DNA of 64,000 nt from Globodera rostochiensis (lineage: Eukaryota; Nematoda; Chromadorea; Rhabditida; Heteroderidae). The position numbers and the translations under genes were made by a program. The notes under the pieces were generated by a model, which was not told the origin of the DNA, searched no databases, and worked only from the letters and a program-made list of their open reading frames with translations. This document shows positions 45,039 to 57,300 of this stretch, piece after piece. Within the stretch, counting starts at the first letter, position 1. Each line of letters opens with the position of its first letter. The stretch is taken from positions 1,116,001 through 1,180,000 of the forward strand of contig JAEVLN010000013.1 of NCBI GenBank assembly GCA_018350325.1, written 5' to 3'.

Positions 45039-48000
45039 ATGATCTCAAATAAAACATTCAAACATTTGGCTCCATTTTTATGCCAAATTTTGTATCAAAC
45101 TTTTGGAATTTTTGCCGAAGAGTTTCCCTACAGCATTGGTGACCTTCACACATTTTGTCCCGACTCTAAAGGTAATTTCAATTTTTATTTTTTAATTATA
45201 AAAACTTTTTTTTTTTAAATATTTAATTTTAAAGATTTTTGGCATTCTGTTGGCGTAAATTGCTTCAAAATGACACCCATTGATCAGCGAATGGATTGGG
45301 CTGAAGCAAACGCGTTCTGCGACCTTTCAATGTATAAATTAAAAAGAAATTATTGTCTGTTTACCTTTTATGATAAATAATAAATGTTTAATATTCAATA
45401 AAGAAACAATTTAGTAATAATCACAGCGATGCTCTTCATTTGGACAATTGGCTTCTTCATAGGGATTTGAGCCGCAAATTTCTGCTTCAGCGTGCACAAA
45501 ATGGACAAAACGAATTCTGGACTGCATGGTGGAGGACAATTGGACCAAAAATTAGAAAATCTGATTAAAAATTGGGCAATAGACCTAAAATTGGGACAAC
45601 TACAGAACGTAAGGACAATTCGAATAAAATGAGGACAATTGGATTTAAACACTGAATAAATTTTGTTTGGACATTACTGGACTAAACTAGTGACAGTTGG
45701 ACTAAAAATAAAGACAATTGGAACAGAGAAATTAAAATAAATAAATACATACTTCCATTAATGCACATTTTGTTGAAGGTACATCGAAGTGCGTCAAAAA
45801 AAGTTGCCCGAAATTATTCACCGATACGGCTCAAGCCAAAACTCGAGCATTTACAAGTTAAAAATTTTTTTTTTTTTGAAAAATCATTAAGTGATGAGAT
45901 AAGCAAATGAACGAGAAGTCTTAGTTACATAAAAAAAAGCTATTTAAAAAAAAACTAAATTTAGCCCAGCCTGGGCTTCTCTGGAACCTCATCTGGCCAA
46001 TTCTGAGTCCGGTCGTTGGTGTATTTCGTGGGGTGCCGCGTTGTTGGACGAGACAAATGTGAGAAAAATGTATTTTTTTTAACATTTTGTTTGGCTTTTC
46101 AATAATAATAGTTAATTACTAATTAGTATTTTGAATGGATTAATTTCAGTTTGGATGGCATCTTCGTAATTGCACTGATCAATTGCCGGTCATTTGTCAG
46201 ACATTCGCCTGTTATTTGGGTTATAAATATAATTTTTTTAAAAATTAATTTTATTTTGGCATTTTGATATTTTATTTTTGGAATTTTATCTGCGCTCAGA
46301 TGGCGCCGGCCTTCCGCAGCACCGGTGTGCGGACAACAGCGCGTGCATTTCGCGTCGTGCCCTCTGCGACGGCGTGTCGGACTGCGAGTCGGGCGACGAC
46401 GAATTGGCACAAAATTGCGACAATATTGCAGCACAAAAATGCGATGATATCGAAGAAATATTTACGAAATTGAGGCAATATTTTGAAAAAAATCAAGGAA
46501 AATTCAAATTTTTAAGTAGCAATTCCTATGGCGATATTTTCCCTATCGGATGGCAAATTCCTGTGACAAAATTCAAACCGAAGACTTGTTTGGCAAAACG
46601 TGAAAAATGGCTGATCGACCAGAAGCCTGGAGCAAGGATCAAGCTGGATGTAAACAAATTTATTTTGATTATATCGATTGAATGAATAAAATGATCGTTA
46701 ATTTGATAGTTTCTCGCGCTTCAACTTGGCCCAAACAATCGGCTGTCACTAAGAGATTTGGACACGGGCGAACACTTTCTGATTAGACAAAGTGACGACA
46801 AATTCCCGTCAATTTTGGGCGCCAATCGGCTGGAAATTCTCTACGAAAGATTTGAAACGCAAAATGGGGACGAAAATGTTGCGGAGAGGCGGGGCTTCCA
46901 CCTGCACTACGCAGTAGACGGTAAAAAAATTAATTAAATGTAATAAAATAAATTAAAAATTAAATTCAAATATCGTATGTTTATTCAAAATTATAAATCT
47001 AATCACAAAATGAAATTTTGGTGAATAATTTTGATTTGACACTTTAATTTTTAAATAAATTTTATTAAAAAAATAAAGAAAATAATGAAAATTTTAAAAA
47101 GGAACGGATGCATTTAAATTAATTCATAACACTGCTTTCAGATGCAAATGTTTGCACACGAACCTTTGAGTCTTGGGTTCGTTTTTGGTCTTATAGTTAT
47201 TTAAATTTTTTAAATATTAAAATTAAATTAAACAGAATGGCTCATTTGTTGTGCCAATGAATGTGCCAGACACGGGCCGTTACAGGTTGTGGATTTAAAA
47301 GTTCTTAAGTGCCATTCCACACACATTAACCAGACCTTTTAATTAATTCTATTTAGGACTCCAATGCAATGCCAGTGGACCATCGAGAATCGGAACAGAG
47401 GAATTGTTGTCGTAAAAGTAAATTTTGATTAAGATAAGTAACCACTTATACATCATATAAAACTAAAACAAATTTAGATTTATTTAAATAATTTCAAATT
47501 TTAATTATTCGTTTTTTTAAATTAAATTTTATTCAATTTTTTATTCAGTTCCCCGTCTTTCGACTGTCCCCTGGCGACTGGTTGGGACTCGTGCTAGACG
47601 AACATTCTGCCCATGTTGGCCATAACTTTTCCTCCTCCATGCCGGCTCCGTCTGTGCTGGTGACCAACGCGCCACGAATTCAATTCGTCTTCAGTGCCAA
47701 CAATAGTTCGGCCGGCGATGCGGGCTTCCGCGCGGTGTTCCAACGATGTGAAATATTTATTTAATTGGGAAACAAAAAGTTTGAAATTAAATATTTGTTA
47801 AATTATGCAATTTAAAAAAGTTTTAAAAATTATTATTATTTTGAAAAGCTAAAAAATGGATTTTAATTTTTAAATATCACCCATTTGAAATATATTTTAA
47901 TCAATTTAAATTTTAGCTTGCACTGATCAATTAATTAGTTCGAGCCCGTCGGGCAACGTGCAAATATCTCTCAAAAAAGCAATTGCTGATGGGTAAGCAA

Positions 48001-48365
48001 TTTTTTTTTTAATTTTTAAAATTTATTTATTTTAGACCCGTCAATTGTTCCATGCGAATTGAAGCGTCAAAAAATGGACCATTTTCATTGTTTATTGACT
48101 ATTTAAATGCTTCCGAGAACGACAAAATATATGTAATTAATAATATTATAATTTATTTAAAATATATTATTTAGTTTCTTAACAGCGATGGTCATGGCTT
48201 GGACAATAAAAGCTTTGTTGGAATGTGAAATTAATGAAAATCAATTTACTTTTAAAATGTTTCAAATTTAGCGCCAAAGAATTTCGTTCCTTTACATCCG
48301 CCGTCTTGCTGAACTTTGTGCTCAACTCATCAAGCCTTGAAGCAAATATTGCTTATTCAATTGGT
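45039..48365 (+). other. Domain block: C-type lectin, LDLa, CUB repeats
   Basis: The C-type lectin domain spans exons from 45172 (GVNCFKMTPIDQRMDWAEAN, FC) to about 46205 (RWCISWGAALLDE, then NCTDQLPVICQ), with the conserved WAEA-C opening and WCISW/C-C ending. LDLa is at about 46335-46420 (CADNSACISRRALCDGVSDC, ESGDDE). CUB-like folds follow: 46430-46920 (SLRDLDTGEHFLIRQ), 47150-47760 (SPGDWLGLVLDE, PRIQFVFSAN, GFRAVFQR) and 47915-48365 (NCSMRIEAS, LLNFVLNSS). Confidence 0.75.
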
Positions 48366-51300
48366 TAGAATATTTGAATTTTAATTAAACTTTTTTTGGC
48401 GTTCCATTTAACTTTTTGAATCCAAGTTAGCATTTTTTGGCGTTGATCAAACTTTAAGATTGCGATCGCCCGAGGCTTTGGCACTCTGCGCATCAAATGG
48501 CGCCAAATTCAAATATGAATAATTCGTTGTCTAAAAAATTTGAGCGTCTGGTGCAAAACTATTTGCCATTTCGTTACCGTATCCCATCCGTGCCATGCCA
48601 TAATAGTAAGGGCAATAAAAGTGCCGAATTGATTTGTGCCGACGGCGGAAATTTGGTGATGTCCGGATGTTCAGAAGATGGCAATAGTGGTAAATATAAA
48701 TTATCAAATTAGTGTACTGTTTTAAACATAAATTGCAAATTTGTTAATTTAAATTAATGAAATTTATTTCATATTTATGTTTTATTAAATTATTGATAAA
48801 AGTTGTTAAAAAATTGGAGCATTTATTTAAAGTAATTAAAAAAAATTCAATTGAATTATCAATTTTTTTTTGTGTTTTAGCTGTGCCAACGCACATATGC
48901 ATTGTGCCTCGCATCAAAAATGGCCATGCGACCGAGCTGAACCGTCAGCTTGGCATCCTGCGCTACCGTTGCAATTCCGGGTTCGAATTGCCACAAAATT
49001 ATTGGCATTTAGTCTTTCTTATATTTAAATTTAAATTTAAATTTACGGCCTAAATTGCCATACAATCAAATGTGTTTAGTTTTGCTTCGATGCAAGCGCA
49101 ACAATCAATTTGTACAAAATCAGGCCAATGGATACCAGAGCCAAAATGCTCAGGTAGCGCGAATCACATAAATAAATAACTATACCTTATTTTAAAATTT
49201 AATTAAATAATGTACTTATTAAAGAAAGTAGGTGAAAATTAGTATTCATTGAGCTTCGGAATTTGTTCGGCACTCCGATAAGCTTAAATGTGCCTTACCA
49301 AATAAACGAAACGCAAAGGCTACCTAAATAGATTGTTTTGAAAAATCGGCTTCCCATTTGACGAAGTAAAAAATGAAAATCAACGAGGTCTAAACAAAGT
49401 CCTCCCTCACAAAATACCAAAATGGTGATCAAAAAAGGAATGGTTGATTGGCTCGGCTCGTCAATTGTTCAGTTTCTTGTTGTTGAAAATCGACTGAAGC
49501 ATTTCATCGTTCGCTGAATTGTCGGCTGTTCCTTGGCTAAACCAACTCGATTGTTCAGTTGCCACAATGACGTTGTTCGACGATGTTGTTGTGTCCAACC
49601 ATGACGATTGGGGAATGTTCGTAAATTGTTGGAACGGATCAGACGAGTTCAGTTGGGCTAACGGATCAAATGCATTTGACATGCTTTTGGGCGGTTGGAA
49701 TGTCGTTGATGACGATGACGATGACGATGGGGGAATGTTCGTAAATTGTTGAAACGGATCAGACGAGTTCAGTTGGGCTAACGGATCAAATGCATTTGAC
49801 ATGCTTTTGGGCGGTTGGAATGTCGTTGATGACGAAGCCGACGAGGATGCCAATTGATTTTGTGAATTTTGATGATGCCAATCTGATGATGTTGATGGAG
49901 TTGGATGCAGCGGTGGATAAATTTCGTTCTCCATGAGGACGAGGGCGTTCAGATGGAGCCCTGGTCCTCTTGTCAGAATAGATCCTACACTTTTTTTCGG
50001 CACGGTTGGTCTTGTGCTCATTGCCACCTTTTTCTTATTTTCAAAGCCTTTTGCATTTTGATTTTTTGGCATTCCGTCACAAATTGTAAACCATCCAAAA
50101 ATGGTCAAAACATGGACGACGACGGTTGTTGGTTGCATTTGCTGCTGTTCTTAGCTTCTTTTTTTTTTGTTGTCTAAATTGACTTTGATTGTATATAATT
50201 TGTGAATAATAAAATAATTTATTTATCAATAAAATAATATAATGAATAAATATCATATGCCACCATCGAATATAAAAGCCAAAAAAGGATGTAAAAACCA
50301 TGTTTGGTATTGACCATGGTTAAATTTATTTGTAGAATTGAAAAAAAAATCAATGGTTTAAGTCACGATCAAAATGGCTAGTCTGAAAATCAAATATGAA
50401 CCAAAATTAAAATAAGACCTTACCAATTATAAATTGCAGTAAAATGCGACTTTATAAAATTCCTTATAATAGCTCGCTCATTTGTCAGAAGAAATATTTG
50501 TCAAATAAATTTAAATTTAGAGATTCGCTGTGCCGACCCTGCGCCTAATGTGATGCCGAATTTGGCCTTTTTTCATCCGCCAGATCGTTACGAGCCAGCC
50601 AAGCTTGATTACCGTACCCTAAGCAATCGCTTCGGAAATTTGATCACATACAAATGCGGCAATGGGACAATGCCGCGAGGACGTCGAAGTATGGCACAGT
50701 GTTCGGCCAACGGCACTTGGACAACTGTGGAAATAGCATGCAAAAGTGGGAATTTTCCAATAAATTTTTTGGATTTTTTATACCAATTTTTTGTCCTTTT
50801 TTTTAGAGTTCTAGTTCTGCTCGAGATTTCCGGTCTCGAATCTAAACTAGAGAAAATCTCAGGGGCGTTTAGGTCCCAATTCCGGGTACCAGAAATATAC
50901 AACAATTAAAATCATTTAATTTAGTCTAATTCTAAACTATTCATTGAAGGATTGATTTCATGTTTTTAAGACACAATTTGCAAAATGAAATCTTAAGTAA
51001 ACTTCAAACTATGAACGGCTTGCATAATTTCACAGAAATTGGCTGTTATGCAATGAATGTGGAATTGGGCAATTTTTCTCATTTTTGGACACTTCCGGGC
51101 GCTGTTGCACGCATTGAATGTGCGCATGGCACAAAATTGGCAACCCAAAATTTGCCAAAATGCATTTTGGATGGGAATGGCATGGCACAATGGGAAGGCA
51201 TTCCTGCACAGGGAATTAAGTGCCAATGTGTGGTGGAAAATGAATTTATTTATTTATAAAAATAAATATAAGCAACATACTTTAAATAAAAAGAAAGTAT

Positions 51301-54300
51301 TAATTATTTAAAAAAAAAATAAATGTAATTTTAATAAAATATTTATTTTAAATATAATTTAATATACAATTTTTTAAACCATTTTAGTTGAAAATTTATG
51401 CAAAAGATTTGGGCAAAATCCGTGTGGGCCCACTGGCATTTGTATTGCGTTGAATGGCACATACTCATGCAATTGCACATCGCCAACACATCGATTCAAC
51501 AAAAGTGCCAGTTTTGGCGAACAGTGCCAAGGTGAAAATGCCATGAATAAGTTAAAATTTTTATGAAAAATCAATTCATATCTATATTTTAGGAAATTTA
51601 ATCATGCTCAATTAAGAAATAATTTATTAAATAAATTGTCTTTCAGCACTTGACGAATGCGCCGAGGGTCGTTGGCCCTGTTCGAGCGGTACATGCAACA
51701 CAACATCGCATCCCCTGGGGCGCTACAAATGCGTATGCCCTCCCGGCACGCATTTTTTATACGACACGAAAAACAAAACAAAAAATGTATGACGCTTATA
51801 AAAAAAATTGGAAAATCAATTTAAGTCCAATTTATATGTAATCTTATTATTTTTATTTAGAATTTAATTATTCCTGCAACACAATGGCTGATTCCAGGAC
51901 ACAGTTGCATAAGTGAGCTTTCAAATAATTAAAATAATATTTTAATTTTAAGTCCTTCGTTGCCCGACAATTCGTCCTCTCTCCCAATTATTTGTTGTCC
52001 ATTCATCGCAACCACAACATCCTGTGAACAGCACATTGGTCGTTTATTGTCGGCACAATGCCAATTCGGCACTAATTGGACCCGAAACGGAGTTGAAATG
52101 TTTGCCGAACGGACAGTGGAACGGCACAATGCCAACCCGATGCCAAAAGGGTGCAAATTTAAAAATAATTTTTGGGGCATCATTAATTGATAAAATATTT
52201 ATTAATGAATAAAATCAATTATTTAGCAGAACCATTTTGTCAAGCTCCATTGATGCCCAACGTTGCCACACGAATTCGCGGCCAAAAATTCGCTGAATAT
52301 GTTGTCAATTCTGTCGTGGAATTTGGTTGTGTCCAATGGACACACAATCGCCAAAAGGGGTCCAATTTTTATTTTTATTATTTAAAAAAATTATATTTTA
52401 ATTCAGATCGGATTTTTTGATGGTTGGGTACAATCGAAGCATTTGTTTGGCCACCGGCAATTGGACAAATGCTCCACCAACGTGCATATGTTGGACAAAA
52501 AATTATAAAAAAACTATTTGAAATTGTTTAAATCTAAACTTTTCAGTGCCGCAATGTTCAAAAATTGCGCTTGGCATTCGAAACGATGGCATGCACATTT
52601 CATTGACAAGTGGCCAAAAATGGCCTACCAATGAACTGTTTGGGCCCGGTGCGGAAGTCAAAATAAACTGCGCGTAAATTTTATATATTAAATATGTATT
52701 AAATTTAAAATTGTTGTAAATATTATCAATTTATAAATTATTTAATCAAAGAAAATCCGGCAAAAATTGGACAATGATCTGCAAACGAAAGGCCAACTTC
52801 GAAATGGTCTGGTCAATGGATGAAATGCCGAAATGCGAAGGTCCAACAAATTGAATTATTTTCGATAATAACAATTTTAATTGATTCAAACATCTTTTCA
52901 GTGAACACAGAAGAGGTGGCCGTCGTCGGCACTTGTGATATGACAAAATTGGCCAAAATATCTCGCGATTTGCTAATTGCGTCCCGCGATTCTGTGCTCG
53001 TGGGCCAAGAAGTGTTCTTCAAATGTGCCCAGCCAAACTACACACTGAGCGATCAGAAAGCGCGAAAATGCGTAAAAAGTGCTGAGCATTTTTTGAAATT
53101 TTTATTATTTAATTAACAAAAATTTTACAGACTCCGGCAAAAGGGCGGCAAGAGCAGCAGTCGATGAGCAGCTGCCTGTTGGTGATCTGCCAACCGGTGA
53201 TCAGTGGCACGAACTGATCAAAACGGCAATGCCTGAGAGTGGCGAGTTTTAATAAACTAAAAACATTTCAAACCAAAATGCCAACAATTAAAAGGATTAA
53301 ATTGCTGCTGTTTAGGTTTTTAAACCCAGAACATAAATTATTATTGTTGAATTTTTATAGAAAAACTTTTTAGATGTCATTTTTGACAGTGTCCATCGAC
53401 TGTACGGATGGCAAAAATCGAATCATGTTTCTGGCAATATTTTTAATTATTTTTTAAATTTTATTTTAGTGGACACAAAATGTCGCTAACGGAAGTTGGA
53501 TTTATTGGCCAAGTCATCATGGGAAAAGGTCTTTTTTATAACCTTTGAATCAATCATATAAAATGATCCAGATGAGGGTAAAATTGCTGCTTGAATTCAT
53601 TTTTGGGTTTGTTAAATAAAAGTTTAAATTTGATCAAAAGACTTATTGCAGTTTTCTGATCAAGCTGAATTTAATTTTAACTGATCAACCCGATTTTTAG
53701 TTCTTTGATCACCCCGTCCATGGAGGTGTCCGCCGGAGATTGGTTGTCCGTGTCCGTCGAACTTGGCCCTCTACCATGCTCAAATTGTATGGTATGGATC
53801 AGCTACTTTGCCGCTGATCAATCTTCCTCAGCTTTTCCGGTGGAACACTTCAATTCCCTGGGTTTCACTATTAAATAATAAATTCCAATTACATGTTTTC
53901 TTGATGATGAAAGTTCCGACTTTAAATTAAATTTTAATTTAGGTAACTAAATAGATTGTTTACAATTTGCATTTTGTTTGGAAATTATAAATCTTTTTTA
54001 CAATTTAATAAATTTCGGGTAAATTACTTTTAATTAAACGGTTATTTTAATTTTAAAATATTTTAAAATTTAATCTTTTTTACAATTTAATAAATTTCGG
54101 GTAAATTACTTTTAATTAAACGGTTATTTTAATTTTAAAATATTTTAAAATTTATGTGTATTAAAATATTAGGCGCCATTATGGCCGACCCCGTCATTCA
54201 CTCCATCCAATTCTTTTCGCCTCATCCAAAACTGCGGATTCAAATTTCCGCCGATGACAAATCGCCAAATTTTTTGGTTGAGCGCGTCAAATTGATCAGC

Positions 54301-57300
54301 ACGGCTTGTCCTGCAGTAAACATTGAAAATTCATTTTTTTTAATTGATTAAAAATTTTACCAGCTCAACCTCAGTCCAGTGACAAATTTCCCACGCACAC
54401 CGGCACATTTTGAAAATCAGACAATTTCGGCACAATGCCAATTGGGCAAAACATTGCGACTAATTTGTTCACCGCTTGGCCAATGGCTCTTGCCGGAAAA
54501 TGAAGTCCAAACAAATATTAACAATGAAAAATCAATTTATTTTTTTAATATTTAGCCCCTCGCTTATGGCTGCGGATGCCAACCCCCTTTGGCCCTGAAT
54601 TCACATGGAAAATGTGGCATAAAAGGTAAAAAAAAAATGGTGGCATTTCAAAAATAATTTATTTATTTTTAAATTCTTAAGAAATTAATTATTAAATTTA
54701 AAATGATTAAATTACTTGTTGATCAGAGGCCCTGCTGTGCCATGTGTGTTCGTCCGATACGGACACAGCGTGCTTTTCGCCTACTGGAGCTGAGGACGCT
54801 GACGTTGCGCGTGCTACCGCCGCCACAATCACAAAACGTTGCACGAGCCCGGACGAACTGTGCATGTCACAATCGCGCGCGCACAGAGCACATGGCACGC
54901 AAGTGCCGTTCAACATTGTACGGCGGTGCGCGGAACGTGCCGAATGCGGCATTTTCAAGGTGTTATCCAAAAAAAATGTTTCGGTTGCATATGTGGGTTT
55001 ATCATTTTATAAAATTTTGAATTTTCAATATTTTTTGAGATTTTTTAGAGAAATGTGAGTGCCCGTGAAAGTTGCCGTACCGACCTAGACGGGGTAGAAA
55101 CCTGCACAATTTGTTGCTCCGACGATTTGTGCAACGGGGCCAGGCCAAGGCAGTTACTGAACGGAGGCGGACTCGTTGCTGTGAAGTCGTTGATGGCCTT
55201 GTCAAGCAGTACAACAACAACGACGACAATAACAACAACTCTATCAACACCAACAAGTTCGGTATGTTTAACAAAAATTGAACGTTTGCAGTTTCATTAA
55301 ATTATTTGCTGGAAGGTTTTACAAAAAGTTACAACACCAGTGATCACCAGTAGTAGCAGCACTACCACAACATCTCCGAGCAGTACAATTACCACAATAA
55401 CATTGCCGACAAGGACAGCACAAACAACAACCACAACCCAACAAGTGATTTTTTTTGCCATTTTTGTGATTTAAAATTAAAATATTAAAAAAAGATACCC
55501 ATCGCAACAACGAGGCCAAGCAGTACCAGCATAACAACAATGCCGTCATCTCATTTTGTGTTGCGAGAAAAGGTGTCGTTTATATTAAATATATTTGCGG
55601 GTTGAATTTGTTAAAGAGTGAATTTTAAGCAAAATTCGGATGAGTTTGAGCTGAATTCCGCGCCACCAATTTGTGTTGATCAACAACCATTGGATCTTCG
55701 GTGCTTAGCGCAAATTCGAATTCGACACCGAATGGACAATGGCCAACCCGAGCCTACCGTAATCCCATGGTAAACGTGTTATTATGCTAAATTTAAATTA
55801 AAAAAAGAATCAATAACAAACTCCAGGCCTAACGTAATTGACAATGATCCTCACTTCCATCTACAGCCGATGAATATAAACATTTCCAAGCCACACACTT
55901 TCATGGGTGAAATTTCCATTTAAAGACTTGGCATAATGCTAAAAAAATTTTTTAAATTTTCATTCAATTATTTTCTCGTAGGTGATGAAAAAGAGATCAT
56001 TTGGCGAGCTGTTGATTTGCATGGTGTAGTAAAAATTTGTGTGACAAAGCTTGTCTTTGATGGGACTTCTTCTACGAATGAACGCCGTAAATTAAAAATA
56101 ATTTAAATTTTCTATAGTTTTAAAAAAATTATTACAACAGAGGATTTGCCCAAGGGCATTGACATTGAATGCCCGGACTGGCACATTCGGGAGGTGAATG
56201 TAAGTGCCGAATTTGGCGGTGACCCCCTGACGGACGGGCCGCCGATGATCCGGGCCAAATACCCGCCAATCGCCACAAAAAAGCCGGACGAATTAAGGCA
56301 AATTAAAATCTTAATAATTTTTTGTTAAAATGTTATAAAAAAATTAGTTTAATTACCTAATTATTCAGTAAATTGATTTAAAAAAATAAAACATTTAACT
56401 GGTAGAACATTAGAGAAGAAAAAGGAGCAAAAATAGCGCGTGTTAAAAAGAGAGAGGGGAAACGTAAGAGAGAAATTCCCATTACATCCCTTTTCTCTCT
56501 TTTTTCTGCGCTATTTTCCTTTTCCCTGTCAATAAATGAACCCCATCAATAAATGCATGGGCGCTTTTCTATTTATTTCTGCCCCTTCGCCCAATGAGTT
56601 TGTCATTTACCGTTCATTTGAATTTTTGGTGTGGTGCTCCTTTAGTGGGCGCCCAAAAGTGTGTGAGGATTCCCCGGGCTTAATTTAAAGCCAATAAATC
56701 GCAAAAGAACTTGGTTATATTCTAAAATTCTAATAATATAAATTTGAACAAACTGGTGCGAAGTGGTTGATTTAAAAAGTCCGAATTGCGTCAATCGGTT
56801 GGTTACTGTTTCGTCAATCGAAATTTGCCTACTGCCCCCGAAAAGCATATAAAGAACTCAACAGTGACGAAACGAACAGTGACAAAATGCGACCAACTTG
56901 TCAATCTTTGCTAATTAATCCGTTATAAGTTTGTTAAGAAACCAACAAAAAAATGGAATTGAAAAATGTACTAAGAAAATTGATTCTTGTAAGTAAGGTC
57001 GGCGATTCCGAACCGGACCGGACCATAGAACCGGAGTTTTTCACCAAACATTCCCAGGAACCGCCCAAACCCTACTTTTAATAATGGGTTTAAAAAATAA
57101 AATAAATGTTTTGATGAAAAAAATTGTTTAGCTTTGACCCTCCAGTCGGCACTCATCTTGCGTTAGGCGCGCCAAAATTGGTTTTTGTGCGCCTGAACGG
57201 TATCCAAAAATGCCAATTTTGGTATCAAACGTGCGTTCTTTTTTGCTAATAATTAATTTAGAAAAATTCCTATTTTTTAAAAATCAGTCTCTCCATTGAT

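Noticed and set aside
50000..50045. TRGPGLHLN in the nested secreted protein, faintly like a CLE peptide core
   Set aside because: It lacks the conserved proline/glycine spacing and terminal His-His/Asn of CLE peptides and is not at the C-terminus.
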